NCBI GenBank assembly: GCA_020723845.1
Contig: DYIC01000006.1
Location: 1 to 38,400 of the forward strand
Origin: Hydrogenophaga sp.
GTDB lineage: Bacteria > Pseudomonadota > Gammaproteobacteria > Burkholderiales > Burkholderiaceae_C
DNA: 38,400 bases
Direction: 5' to 3'
Part shown: piece by piece, positions 23,934-32,409 of the stretch
Layout: the number at the start of each line of letters is the position of its first letter
Numbering within the stretch: the first letter of the stretch is position 1
The notes under the pieces: model-generated
What the model saw: only the letters and a program-made list of their open reading frames with translations
The model's database searches: none
Told to the model about the DNA's origin: nothing
Made by a program: the position numbers and the translations under genes

Positions 23934-25660
23934 GGGCTGGGGTGGGTGGCATCCGGCGCGGTGGTGGCGTGACCCGACGGCGCCGCCAACGGCAGGGTGA
24001 ACGCGAACGTGGCACCCTGCTCGGGCTGGCTCTCCGCCCAGATGCGGCCGCCGTGGCGCTCGATGATGCGGCGGCACAGCGCCAGGCCGATACCCGTGCC
24101 TTCGAAGTCCTGCGGGCGGTGCAGGCGCTGAAAGACACCGAACAAGCGCTCGGCCCGCGCGGGGTCGAAGCCGACGCCGTTGTCGCGCACCCAGAATACG
24201 GCTTCGCGAGTGCCATCGGACGCATCGCGTACCTCGCCCCCTGCCGTGATGATGGCGGGCTGGCGCGGGCGGCTGTATTTGAACGCATTGCCCAGCAGGT
24301 TGTCCCAGACCTGGGACAGCAGCAGGGGGTCGCCCTCCACCGCAGGTAAACCGGCGGGCAAGTGCAGTTCAACCTCACCATCGGCCCGGCGCAGGCTGGG
24401 GTCGTGCTGGACGCGGTTGAGGCTGCTGCGTAGCAGGTCGAGCATGTCCACCGGCTGGCGTCGCAGGTCGGTGCGACCCAGCCGCCCGAACGCGAGCAAG
24501 CCGTCGATCAACTGGCCCATGCGGGTAGCGGCTTCGTCGATGATGCGCAGGTCCTCGGCGACGTCGGCCGACGGTGCGGCGCCCAAATCCTCGCGCAGCA
24601 GCTGCACGTAGCTGGTGATGTGGCGCAGCGGCGCACGCAGGTCGTGCGAGACGGAGTAAGAGAACGCTTCCAAATCCGCGATCGCTGCCTGCAGCTGGCG
24701 GGTGCGTTCGTCCACCTCGCGCTCGAGCGCCTGGTTCCACTCGCGCAGCAGCGCTTCCAGGCGGCGCGCCTCGGTCATGTCGCGCACCAGGCAGGCGGTG
24801 CCCAGAGGCTCGCCCTGGGGGCCGGTGAGCGTGGCAAACACCCAATGCGCCCACAGCCGATCGCCATTGGCGCGGCGCAGCCAGCCGGTCGATTCGGCTT
24901 GTCCCAGCAGCGCGGCGCGCTCCAGCGCCAGCGCGGTGTCGGCCGGTAGCGGGTGGGGGTGCTCGGGGGTGTCGGGACCGGTGGTGCCCAGCACAGCCGG
25001 TGCCGCGTAGCCCAGCAGGCGCTCGGCGCTGCTGGGCCAGTCCTGGATCGCGCCGTGGGTGTCCAAAAAAAAGATCGCGGCGTCGCGCAGGCTGCCGGAG
25101 AGGGCTTGCCAGCGCGCCTGCTGCTCGGCCAGGTGCGCGTCCTGGTGCTGCAAGCGCTGTTGCAGATCACGTTGCTGTGCGTGCCACGCGGCCTGTTGCT
25201 GCTGCATCGCCGTTTCGTCTCGCAACAGCACGAAGGCGCCCACCACGTCGTCGCCGCTGCGCTCGGGCAGCAGGCTCACCCTCCAGTGGTGGGCCTGGTC
25301 ATCGTGGCCGCGTTGCAGCGTGAATTGCCCGGCCTCGCCGCGCATCACGGTGGCCATCCAGGGCAACAGCGCCTCGATCCACTCGTCGTCCAGCACCTCG
25401 TGCCAGGATTGCCCAGCGACGTGCTCCCACGACAGGGAGGGGCGCAGCAGCGGCTGCACGGCGGGGTTGGCGTGGCGGCAGCGCCAGTGCGCATCCAGGC
25501 TCAGCACCCCATCGGGCAGCGCCAACAGCAGGCGCTGCAGGGTCGCCGTGGCATCCACCGCCGCCGTGTCGCTGGGCTGGTCATCGCCCTCGGCCGACAG
25601 GGCGGCAAAAAACGACGGCGGCAGGTGCGAGGGCCAGGGGTCGCGGGGCAGCGGCTGCAT
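23930..25660 (-). CDS. Soluble PAS-PAS sensor histidine kinase
   Basis: A 576-residue histidine kinase with no transmembrane helix, so a cytoplasmic sensor. Two PAS-like domains lie at about 39-150 (LPDGVLSLDAHWRCRHANPA; then EGQW-like HHWRVSLLP) and 190-300 (LRDAAIFFLDTHGAIQDW; the PAC-like LTGPQGEPLGTACLVRDMTEARR), joined by a glutamine-rich coiled coil (151-190). The kinase core has SVSHDLRAPLRHI (336-348, phosphoacceptor His339), DNLLGNAFKYS (453-463), DNGVGFD (493-499) and GTGIGLAL (521-528); this resembles the kinase part of bacteriophytochromes. No response regulator is adjacent. The 3' end overlaps the imino-acid reductase gene by four bases, an unusual coupling. The signal is unknown. 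Confidence 0.9.
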   Translation of the reverse strand: MQPLPRDPWPSHLPPSFFAALSAEGDDQPSDTAAVDATATLQRLLLALPDGVLSLDAHWRCRHANPAVQPLLRPSLSWEHVAGQSWHEVLDDEWIEALLPWMATVMRGEAGQFTLQRGHDDQAHHWRVSLLPERSGDDVVGAFVLLRDETAMQQQQAAWHAQQRDLQQRLQHQDAHLAEQQARWQALSGSLRDAAIFFLDTHGAIQDWPSSAERLLGYAAPAVLGTTGPDTPEHPHPLPADTALALERAALLGQAESTGWLRRANGDRLWAHWVFATLTGPQGEPLGTACLVRDMTEARRLEALLREWNQALEREVDERTRQLQAAIADLEAFSYSVSHDLRAPLRHITSYVQLLREDLGAAPSADVAEDLRIIDEAATRMGQLIDGLLAFGRLGRTDLRRQPVDMLDLLRSSLNRVQHDPSLRRADGEVELHLPAGLPAVEGDPLLLSQVWDNLLGNAFKYSRPRQPAIITAGGEVRDASDGTREAVFWVRDNGVGFDPARAERLFGVFQRLHRPQDFEGTGIGLALCRRIIERHGGRIWAESQPEQGATFAFTLPLAAPSGHATTAPDATHPSP

Positions 25661-25720
25661 GCTGGCAACTGTAGCGCAAGCCGCGGCAGCCTCGATATGG
25701 CCCGCGTGGGCCGCGCGGAA

Positions 25721-27220
25721 TCAAAAGCGCGGAAGGTCGGGATGGGGCAGGCGCCCGCCGCGCACCAGCATCTTGCCGTACTCGGCGCAGCGCTGCAGCG
25801 TGGGGATGACCTTGCCCGGGTTGAGCAGCCCCCGGGGGTCGAAGGCGCGTTTGATGGCCATCATCTGCTCGCGCTCGGCCGGGCTGAATTGAACGCACAT
25901 GCTGTTGAGCTTTTCCACCCCCACGCCGTGCTCGCCGGTGATGGTGCCGCCCATGGCGACACTCGTCTCCAGGATGTCGGCGCCGAAGCGCTCGGCGCGC
26001 TGGAGCTGGTCGGGGTCGTTGGCGTCGAACAGGATGAGTGGGTGCAGGTTGCCGTCGCCCGCATGGAAAACGTTGACGCAGCGCAGCCCATAAGTCTGCT
26101 CCATGCGCTGGATGGCCTGCAGGATATCGGCCAGCCGCTTGCGCGGGATGGTCGAGTCCATGCACATGTAGTCTGGGCTGATGCGACCGCTGGCGGGGAA
26201 CGCGTTTTTGCGTCCGCTCCAAAAGCGCAGCCGTTCCGCTTCGTCGCGGCTGACGGCGATGCGCGTGGCGCCGGCGCTGCGCAGCACCGCACTCATGCGC
26301 TCGATCTCCTCCGCCACTTCCTCGGGCGTGCCGTCGCTTTCGCACAGCAGAATCGCCTCGGCTTCCAGGTCGTAGCCGGCTTGTACGAAAGCCTCCACTG
26401 CCGCCGTCATGGGCTTGTCCATCATTTCGAGTCCCGCAGGGATGATGCCGGCGGCAATCACCGCGGCCACCGCCTCGCCGGCGCGGCGCACGTCGTCGAA
26501 GCTGGCCATGATGCAGCGCGCCAGTTGCGGTTTGGGGACGAGGCGCACCGTCACTTCCAACACCACCGCGAGCATCCCTTCCGAGCCCACCACCAGCGGC
26601 AAAAGATCGAGTCCTGGGGCGTCGAGCGCGTCGGCCCCGAACGTGACCGGCTCGCCTTCGACCGTGTAGCCGCGCACTTTGAGCACGTTGTGCAGCGTCA
26701 GCCCATACTTGAGGCAGTGCACGCCACCAGAGTTCTCGGCCACGTTGCCGCCGATGGTGCAGGCGATCTGGCTGCTCGGGTCGGGCGCGTAGTACAGACC
26801 GAAGGGTGCGGCGGCTTCGCTGATGGCCAGGTTGCGCACGCCTGCTTGCACGACGGCGGTCTGTGCCAGTGGGTCGATGGAGACGATGCGGTTGAACTTG
26901 GCCAGCGACAACGTCACGCCCAGCGGGTGCGGCATGGCACCTCCCGACAGCCCGGTGCCCGCACCGCGTGCCACCACCGGCACCTGAAGCGCGTGGCAGG
27001 TGCGCAACACGGCCTGCACCTGGTCCTCGGTCTCGGGCAGCGCCACGGCCAGTGGGCGCTGGCGGTAGGCGGTCAGGCCGTCGCACTCGTAGGGCGTGGT
27101 GTCCTCCGCGGTGTAGAGCAGGGCGTGATCAGGCAGCACCGCGGCCAGCGCGCGCACCACTTCGGCCTGTCGCTCGGCGCGCAACACGGCGTTGGATTCT
27201 TGGCGGTCGTGGGTGGTCAT
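25721..27220 (-). CDS. glcD: GlcD-type FAD-linked 2-hydroxyacid oxidase/dehydrogenase
   Basis: A 499-residue flavoprotein of the vanillyl-alcohol-oxidase fold, the family of glycolate oxidase subunit GlcD and D-lactate dehydrogenase. The FAD domain (about 50-225) has RGAGTGLSGG (85-94) and IACTIGGNVAENSGGVHCLKYG-type sequence around 150; the C-terminal substrate domain (about 230-470) has FHAGDGNLHP and TGEHGVGVEK, metal/active-site motifs. GlcE and GlcF are not adjacent, so it may act alone on D-lactate, D-2-hydroxyglutarate or glycolate. AAAGGA about nine bases upstream of 27220 supports the start. It is the first gene of a minus-strand run with the kinase, reductase and ridA (60 bases to the kinase). 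Confidence 0.88.
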   Translation of the reverse strand: MTTHDRQESNAVLRAERQAEVVRALAAVLPDHALLYTAEDTTPYECDGLTAYRQRPLAVALPETEDQVQAVLRTCHALQVPVVARGAGTGLSGGAMPHPLGVTLSLAKFNRIVSIDPLAQTAVVQAGVRNLAISEAAAPFGLYYAPDPSSQIACTIGGNVAENSGGVHCLKYGLTLHNVLKVRGYTVEGEPVTFGADALDAPGLDLLPLVVGSEGMLAVVLEVTVRLVPKPQLARCIMASFDDVRRAGEAVAAVIAAGIIPAGLEMMDKPMTAAVEAFVQAGYDLEAEAILLCESDGTPEEVAEEIERMSAVLRSAGATRIAVSRDEAERLRFWSGRKNAFPASGRISPDYMCMDSTIPRKRLADILQAIQRMEQTYGLRCVNVFHAGDGNLHPLILFDANDPDQLQRAERFGADILETSVAMGGTITGEHGVGVEKLNSMCVQFSPAEREQMMAIKRAFDPRGLLNPGKVIPTLQRCAEYGKMLVRGGRLPHPDLPRF

Positions 27221-27395
27221 GGCAGCGAGTCCTTTCGGTGCGGGCGCATGCACGCGCGGCTGGCCTGCAGTGTAGGCCAGCCAGGCCAAACAGGGCTGAA
27301 AAATCCTTCAATGGGGTGTGAGCGCAGGCGCGCAGGGCGAGGCGGCGTCGCGTTGTCTCGGACGGCAGTGGGTTCGACCCCATCAGGCTTGGGGT

Positions 27396-27424
27396 CTTGA
27401 AACCGGTGCGCAGGTCCCCATCTA
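27396..27424 (+). promoter_or_regulatory. Sigma-32 (heat-shock) promoter of the hsp20 gene
   Basis: CTTGAAA (27396-27402), a 13-base spacer and CCCCATCTA (27416-27424) match the RpoH consensus CTTGAAA-N11-16-CCCCATNTA. Transcription would start about 27431-27433, giving a leader of about 85 bases. A clean match and the gene content make this the most certain promoter in the window. Confidence 0.85.
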
Positions 27425-27440
27425 GGAAACCAAGCAAGGC

Positions 27441-27510
27441 GGATGGCCGGTGTGGTGGAGGGCCAGCCATCCGGAGGGACATCCTCCACGAACCCTCTGA
27501 TTCGAAGGAG
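27441..27510 (+). other. Structured hsp20 leader, possible RNA thermometer
   Basis: Two hairpins are visible: GGATGGC (27441-27447) with GCCATCC (27466-27472), and GGAGG (27473-27477) with CCTCC (27483-27487). The Shine-Dalgarno GAAGGAG (27504-27510) could instead pair with the same CCTCC, so two mutually exclusive folds exist. Small heat-shock genes often use leader folds that melt with temperature; here this is only a possibility. The rest of the 27221-27516 gap shows nothing else. Confidence 0.35.
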
Positions 27511-27516
27511 ATTTTC

Positions 27517-27942
27517 ATGAGCAACCTGATTCCCCGCCGTATGAGCCTGTTCGACGAATTCTTCCGCGATCTGGCGCCGGGCTTCTACATCCGGCCGCTG
27601 CACGGCGAGCCGCTGCCGCAGCAAATCAAGCTCGACGTCAGCGAGTCCGACAACGCTTACACCATCACCGCCGAGATCCCTGGCGTGTCCAAGGACGCGA
27701 TCCAGGTGACGGTGGAAAACAACGTCGTGACGATCGGTGCCGAAGTCAAGCAAGAGGACGTCAAGCGCGACGGCGACAAGGTGCTGCACAGCGAGCGTTA
27801 CTTCGGTGCGGTCTCCCGCACGCTGGCGCTGCCGGGTGACGTCGACGAGACGCAAGCCAGCGCCAAGTACGAAAACGGCGTGCTGACGCTGGTGCTGCCC
27901 AAGAAGGCCGCGGTGGTCGGCAAGCGCATCCGTATCGAGTGA
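27517..27942 (+). CDS. Small heat-shock protein, Hsp20/alpha-crystallin family
   Basis: A 141-residue ATP-independent holdase chaperone that binds unfolding proteins in the cytoplasm. The alpha-crystallin domain covers about 36-130 (QIKLDVSESDNAYTITAEIPG at 36-56; GVLTLVLPK at 121-129) and the C-terminal I-x-I motif, here RIRIE (137-141), links dimers into oligomers. MSNLIPRRMSLFDEFF is a typical start; GAAGGAG six bases upstream of 27517 fixes it. A sigma-32 promoter lies upstream. It is divergent from glcD and convergent with the LysR gene, to which a hairpin separates it. Confidence 0.95.
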   Translation: MSNLIPRRMSLFDEFFRDLAPGFYIRPLHGEPLPQQIKLDVSESDNAYTITAEIPGVSKDAIQVTVENNVVTIGAEVKQEDVKRDGDKVLHSERYFGAVSRTLALPGDVDETQASAKYENGVLTLVLPKKAAVVGKRIRIE

Positions 27943-27943
27943 T

Positions 27944-27985
27944 GCTGCGCGGCGCGCAGGCCGTCAGCCGATGGCCTGCCGCAGC
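27944..27985. terminator. Convergent hairpin between hsp20 and the LysR gene
   Basis: GCTGCG (27944-27949) pairs with CGCAGC (27980-27985) and GCAGGCC (27956-27962) with GGCCTGC (27973-27979), with a 6-base bulge on one side and a 10-base loop. It starts two bases after the hsp20 stop and includes the LysR stop. No U-tract follows on either strand, so termination strength is uncertain. Confidence 0.4.
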
Positions 27986-28835
27986 CAGGCTGCGAAAGTC
28001 GCGCATTCCCAGCGTTCCATCGTGCCCCCCGCCAGCACAAATAATGCGCGTGCGGGCTGGGCACGCTGCGCGGGTACAGTCGCACCAAGGTGCCGTTTTC
28101 CAGCCACGGCGCGCCCAGTTTGAGGCGCACCAGCGCCACGCCCATGCCGGCGGCCGCGCCGTCACACATCAGGCCGATGTCGTTGAACTGCGAACCCTCG
28201 ACGGGTTCGGGCCAGTCCAGGTCGTGCGCGGCAAACCAGGTGCGCCACGGCTCCAGCGGACTGCGCAGCAGGGGCAAGCCTTCCAAGTCCTCGGGCCGCT
28301 CGAACGGCCCGTGTTCCCGTGCAAAGGCGGGCGAGGCCAGCGGCGTGACCTCGTCCTTGAGGATGCAGGCGAACTCCACGTCCTGGTAGCGCCCGGTGCC
28401 GAACCGGATCGTCAAGTCCGCGTCCTCGGCGACCACGTCCAGCAGCGGGATGCTGACCTGCAGCGTGAGGTCGATTTCCGGGTAGGCCTCGGAGAAGTGC
28501 TTGAGCCGCGGCATCAGGATCGAGCGCGCGAAGGTGGGCGTGACCGCCAGCCGCAGTTTGCGCCGCCCGGGCGTGGCGTGGCGGCTGGGAAAGCGCTGCA
28601 GCGCCGCCAGGCCCTCGCGCACCTGGGCCAGGTATTCACTGCCCTCGGTGGTGAGCGAGAAGTCGGCACGCCCGAACAGCTTGACGCCGAGCTGCTCCTC
28701 CAGCTGACGGATGCGGTGGCTGACCGCGCTGGGGGTGACGCACAACTCGTCGGCGGTCTGCGTCACGCTGCGCAGGCGCGCCAGCGCCTCGAAGGTCAGC
28801 AGGCACTGGATGGGCGGGATGCGCGGGGCGGCCAT
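27964..28835 (-). CDS. LysR-type transcriptional regulator (GcvA-like), frameshifted at the C-terminus
   Basis: LysR regulator with the winged helix-turn-helix at about 8-65 ([28 protein letters not shown] region) and a periplasmic-binding-type effector domain (about 92-290), closest in style to GcvA. Translation is normal up to PHAHYLCW; then a run of six G (minus strand, 28025-28030) puts the next codons out of frame. The following frame reads [18 protein letters not shown] and stops at 27964-27966, the typical LysR ending; one more G would restore it and give about 290 residues. As written, the frame instead runs on, antisense through hsp20, to a stop at 27798. This could be a real mutation, a slippery tract or a sequence error. 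It lies 14 bases downstream of purU. Confidence 0.8.
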
Positions 28836-28849
28836 GGGGGCTCCCGGTG

Positions 28850-29698
28850 TCAGCGAAACACCACCGTGCGCTGCCCGTTGAGCAGCACGCGGTGTTCGCT
28901 GTGCCATTTGACCGCGCGCGCCAGCACTTGGCTCTCGGTGTCGCGGCCGATCGCGGTCAAGTCCTCCACCGTCATGCTGTGGTCCACGCGCGCCACGTCT
29001 TGTTCGATGATGGGGCCCTCGTCCAGATCGGCGGTCACGTAGTGCGCGGTGGCGCCGATGAGCTTGACGCCGCGCTCGTGCGCCTGATGGTAGGGCTTGG
29101 CGCCCTTGAAGCTGGGCAAAAAGCTGTGGTGGATGTTGATCGCGCGCCCCGCCAGCCGCTCGCACAGGTCGTCAGACAGGATTTGCATGTAGCGCGCCAG
29201 CACCACGAGTTCGGCACCTTCTTGCTCGATGATCTCGAGTTGGCGTGCCTCGGCCTGGGCTTTGGTCGACGGAGTGACCGGGATGTGGTGGAAGGGGATG
29301 TTGTAGCTGGCCGCCAGTTGGTAAAAATCCCGGTGGTTGCTGATGATGGCGCGCACGTCCAGCCGCAGCAGGCCGCTTTTCCAGCGAAACAGCAAGTCGT
29401 TCAAGCAGTGCCCCTGCTGGCTGACGAAGATGACGGTGCGCATGGGCTCGTGCCACGGGTGCAGGCGGCACGCCATGCCGTGGCGAGCGCCAAACGCACT
29501 GGCTGCCTCGCGCAGGGCGCTGGTGTCATGGCCGGGGCAAGTGAACTGCACGCGCATGAAGAAGCGCCCGCTGTCGCGGTCGTTGAATTGGGCGGCTTCT
29601 TCGATATTGCCGCCGAGTTCCAGCAAAAAGCCCGAGACGGCGTGCACGATGCCGGGCTTGTCCTGACAGGACAGGGTGAGAACGAACGTGTCTTGCAT
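28850..29698 (-). CDS. purU: Formyltetrahydrofolate deformylase
   Basis: Hydrolyses 10-formyl-tetrahydrofolate to formate and tetrahydrofolate, balancing one-carbon pools and feeding formate to PurT. The 282-residue protein has an N-terminal ACT domain (5-80, [16 protein letters not shown]) and a formyltransferase domain (86-280) with [13 protein letters not shown] (188-200, catalytic His190) and TADLDEGPI (222-230, catalytic Asp). The start at 29698 gives [10 protein letters not shown]; the frame runs open far upstream through glmU but that is a shadow. Divergent from glmU; followed by the LysR gene after 14 bases. Confidence 0.96.
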   Translation of the reverse strand: MQDTFVLTLSCQDKPGIVHAVSGFLLELGGNIEEAAQFNDRDSGRFFMRVQFTCPGHDTSALREAASAFGARHGMACRLHPWHEPMRTVIFVSQQGHCLNDLLFRWKSGLLRLDVRAIISNHRDFYQLAASYNIPFHHIPVTPSTKAQAEARQLEIIEQEGAELVVLARYMQILSDDLCERLAGRAINIHHSFLPSFKGAKPYHQAHERGVKLIGATAHYVTADLDEGPIIEQDVARVDHSMTVEDLTAIGRDTESQVLARAVKWHSEHRVLLNGQRTVVFR

Positions 29699-29830
29699 GG
29701 AGCGAATTGTCGCTGTTTTGTGTCGTCGCTCTCGGTCGGACGGCGCGCGCGACTCCCCCCATGTGAGCGCGGGATAATCGCGACTCGCGGGTGCCGCGGC
29801 ACCCGCGCAGGCAATTTTGGAGGAAAGCCC

Positions 29831-31234
29831 ATGTCCCACACCGTGGACGTCGTGATACTGGCCGCCGGCAAAGGCACGCGCATGAAGAGCGCGCTGCCCA
29901 AGGTGTTGCAGCGGCTGGCGGGCCGCCCGCTGCTGGGCCACGTGCTGGACACGGCGCGCGGTCTGGCGGCGCGACGCGCGGTGGTGGTCACCGGCCACGG
30001 TGCCGAGCAGGTGGAGGCCGCGCTGCCCGCGCTGGCCGCCGATCTGCCCTGGCAGGCGGTGCGCCAGCAGCCGCAGTGGGGCACCGGTCACGCGGTACAG
30101 CAGGCCATGCCGTGCCTGGACGACGAGGGTGTGACCCTGGTACTGTCGGGCGACGTCCCACTGACGCGCCCCGAGACGCTGGCCGCGTTGCTGTCGGCCC
30201 AGGCGAGTGCGGGCCCGGATGCGTTGGCGCTGCTGACCGTCACGATGGCCGACCCCCACGGGTACGGGCGCCTCGTGCGCGGCGCCGACGGTGAGGTGCA
30301 GCGCATCGTGGAGGAAAAGGACGCCACGGACGCCGAGCGCGCGCTGACCGAGGTCTACAGCGGCATTCTGGCCGCGCCGACTCGCCGCCTGCGTGCGTGG
30401 TTGTCGCGACTCGACAATCATAACGCGCAGGGCGAGTTCTACCTGACCGACGTGGTGCGGCACGCGGTGGCCGATGGTGTGCCGGTGGTGGCGCACCGCA
30501 TCGATGACGCGCTGGAGGTGGCCGGTGTCAACAGTCCCGCGCAGCTGGCGGCGCTGGAGCGTGCGCTTCAGCGCCGCGTGGCCGATGCGTTGCTGGCGCA
30601 GGGGGTGCGGCTGGCCGACCCCGCCCGTCTGGACGTGCGGGGCGAGCTCGTGTGCGGCCAGGACGTGGAAATCGACGTCAACTGTGTGTTCGAGGGGCGG
30701 GTCGAACTGGGGGATGGCGTGCGCATCGGGGCGCACTGCGTGATCGCCAACGCACGCATCGAGGCCGGTGCCGTCATCGAGCCCTTCACCCACATCGACG
30801 GCGAGCGCTCGGGTGTCACCGTGGGGGCGCATGCCCGGGTAGGGCCTTTTGCGCGCCTGCGGCCCGGCACCCGGCTGGGGCCGGAGGTGCACATCGGTAA
30901 CTTCGTGGAAGTCAAAAACAGCACGCTGGCGGCCGGGGCCAAGGCCAACCATTTGGCCTATCTGGGGGACGCGACCGTGGGCGAGCGCGTCAACTACGGG
31001 GCGGGCAGCATCACCGCCAACTACGACGGCGCCTCCAAGCACCGCACCGTGATCGAGGCCGACGTGCACGTCGGCAGCAACTGCGTGCTGGTGGCCCCCG
31101 TGACACTGGGGGCGGGCGGCACGATCGGCGCCGGCAGCACCGTCACCAAGGACACGCCCCCTGGTGCGCTCACGGTGGCGCGCGCCAAACCGGTCACGGT
31201 GCCGAATTGGCAACGCCCGCGCAAAGCGCGTTGA
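29831..31234 (+). CDS. glmU: Bifunctional GlmU: glucosamine-1-phosphate acetyltransferase / GlcNAc-1-P uridyltransferase
   Basis: Makes UDP-GlcNAc, the precursor of peptidoglycan and lipopolysaccharide, in two steps. In the 467-residue protein the N-terminal pyrophosphorylase domain carries [11 protein letters not shown] (10-20) and GTGHAVQQA (nucleotide pocket); [18 protein letters not shown] is the linker helix; the C-terminal left-handed beta helix has hexapeptide repeats and the acetyl-CoA site around [27 protein letters not shown] before ATG 29831 holds a strong Shine-Dalgarno. A GATAATCG -10-like element lies at 29773. Near glmS (same pathway), though separated by two minus-strand genes. 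Confidence 0.97.
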   Translation: MSHTVDVVILAAGKGTRMKSALPKVLQRLAGRPLLGHVLDTARGLAARRAVVVTGHGAEQVEAALPALAADLPWQAVRQQPQWGTGHAVQQAMPCLDDEGVTLVLSGDVPLTRPETLAALLSAQASAGPDALALLTVTMADPHGYGRLVRGADGEVQRIVEEKDATDAERALTEVYSGILAAPTRRLRAWLSRLDNHNAQGEFYLTDVVRHAVADGVPVVAHRIDDALEVAGVNSPAQLAALERALQRRVADALLAQGVRLADPARLDVRGELVCGQDVEIDVNCVFEGRVELGDGVRIGAHCVIANARIEAGAVIEPFTHIDGERSGVTVGAHARVGPFARLRPGTRLGPEVHIGNFVEVKNSTLAAGAKANHLAYLGDATVGERVNYGAGSITANYDGASKHRTVIEADVHVGSNCVLVAPVTLGAGGTIGAGSTVTKDTPPGALTVARAKPVTVPNWQRPRKAR

Positions 31235-31247
31235 GGGCGGTCCGCGC

Positions 31248-31703
31248 TCACCAGCCCCACAGGTGTTCGCTGGCCGCCCAAACCGTGCCGTTGCCGTCCG
31301 GGGCGCGTAGCTGCACCCAGTCTCCTTGGCGGCGCACGGTGGCCAGCACGTCCCCATAGCGGGCGCGACCCACCACCTGCCACTCTAGGCCAGGGCCACT
31401 GCGCAGGTTGAGCGTGCGCGTGCGCACCACGTGGTACCGCTCTGGGCCGGTGACGCGCGCTGCGATCCAGCCTTCGTCGCCCTCGAAATCGCGCACGCGC
31501 AGCCAGTCGCCCTGGCGCTGCAGGACCAACAAGGGGTAACCCCGTTTGAGTTGCCATTGCACGTCGGCGTCGGGCGCGGGTGCGGCGCGCAGGTTGACGA
31601 CGGAGCTGCGCACGCTGACGAGTTCTTGCGCCTGTGCGCCCAGCGCCAGGGCGGCCAGTGCCAGCGCCCAAGTGCGCGCGATGGCGCGGTGGATGGGGAC
31701 CAT
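31248..31703 (-). CDS. Exported protein with two SH3-like domains
   Basis: A 151-residue secreted or periplasmic protein. The signal peptide is about 1-25 (TWALALAALALGAQAQ with cleavage near AQA). Two bacterial SH3 modules follow, about 29-87 (VNLRAAPAPDADVQWQLKRG) and 92-148 (LNLRSGPGLEWQVVGRARYG), each with the LNLRxxPxxxxxV start and a later DGWV/GDWVQL-type strand. Such modules often bind cell wall or proteins; no enzyme domain is present. AAAGGAG eight bases before 31703 supports the start. Convergent with glmU. Function unknown to me. Confidence 0.87.
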   Translation of the reverse strand: MVPIHRAIARTWALALAALALGAQAQELVSVRSSVVNLRAAPAPDADVQWQLKRGYPLLVLQRQGDWLRVRDFEGDEGWIAARVTGPERYHVVRTRTLNLRSGPGLEWQVVGRARYGDVLATVRRQGDWVQLRAPDGNGTVWAASEHLWGW

Positions 31704-31764
31704 GCGGCGACTCCTTTCGTGCCAAGGATATCCGCCAAATGATACGCCAGGGGGCTCGCTCGGG

Positions 31765-32268
31765 TCAGGCCGGCGCTGGGCCGGGACGCCGCAGCGGCAG
31801 CCGTGGATCGAATTTGGCGCGGTGCACGCTGAAGTACGCTTTGACTTGGCGCACGTTGCCGTGTTCGGTCCACAGCCGCTGGGCCAGCGCGTGGTAGTCG
31901 TCCATATCGCGCACGGTGACGACCAGCACGAAGTCGGGGCCCGCGCTCACCCGGTAGCACTGCTGGACGGCGGGCTCGGCCACGGCGCGCGCTTCGAAGG
32001 CGCGTAGGTGTTCGTCGCCCTGGCGTTCCAGGCCGATTTCCACGATCGCGGTCAGGCAAGGCCCCAGCAGCGCCGCCACACGCTGCGGCTGCAGGATGGC
32101 CACGCGCCGCTCGATCAGGCCCGCGGCTTCCAGCCGCCGCACGCGCCGCAACACCGTGGGTGCCGACACCCCGCATTGGGCCGCCAGCGCGGCCAAGGAG
32201 GTGCCGGCGTCGGTTTGCAGCCGGTCGAGTAGGGTGAGGTCCAGCTCATCGATGTAAAAATCGTTCAT
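31765..32268 (-). CDS. Lrp/AsnC family regulator, divergent from glmS
   Basis: A 167-residue Lrp/AsnC protein: helix-turn-helix at about 8-55 (LDLTLLDRLQTDAGTSL; GVSAPTVLRRVRRLEAAGLI) and RAM domain (about 65-150; PDFVLVVTVRDMDDYHALAQRL). It ends in a proline-rich tail. It is divergent from glmS with a 141-base AT-rich gap, so it might control itself or glmS. The ligand is unknown. It is the third Lrp-type gene in this window and not closely alike to the other two in sequence. Confidence 0.88.
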   Translation of the reverse strand: MNDFYIDELDLTLLDRLQTDAGTSLAALAAQCGVSAPTVLRRVRRLEAAGLIERRVAILQPQRVAALLGPCLTAIVEIGLERQGDEHLRAFEARAVAEPAVQQCYRVSAGPDFVLVVTVRDMDDYHALAQRLWTEHGNVRQVKAYFSVHRAKFDPRLPLRRPGPAPA

Positions 32269-32409
32269 AAAACTATTGATAATGGAATCGTCGCGCGCTC
32301 ACGGTGGAAAGTGAACGATTATTTCAAAAATAGAGAAAAAAAGAAGTTTCCACATTCGTGGGTTGTCGTACCTTTGCGCTGTTGTCGAGCCAGAGCGGGG
32401 GATTGACCC
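32269..32409. promoter_or_regulatory. AT-rich divergent region between the Lrp gene and glmS
   Basis: Far richer in A and T than the neighbouring genes, notably 32269-32290 and 32316-32350 (GATTATTTCAAAAATAG, then AGAAAAAAAGAAG). AATAATCG on the minus strand (32316-32323) resembles the recurrent -10 element of this window. A-tracts suggest Lrp-type binding and DNA bending. No clear glmS promoter can be assigned. Confidence 0.35.

Noticed and set aside
29699-31357. Upstream open extension of the purU frame through glmU
   Set aside because: It is antisense to a well-supported glmU, and PurU begins at its ACT domain at 29698.
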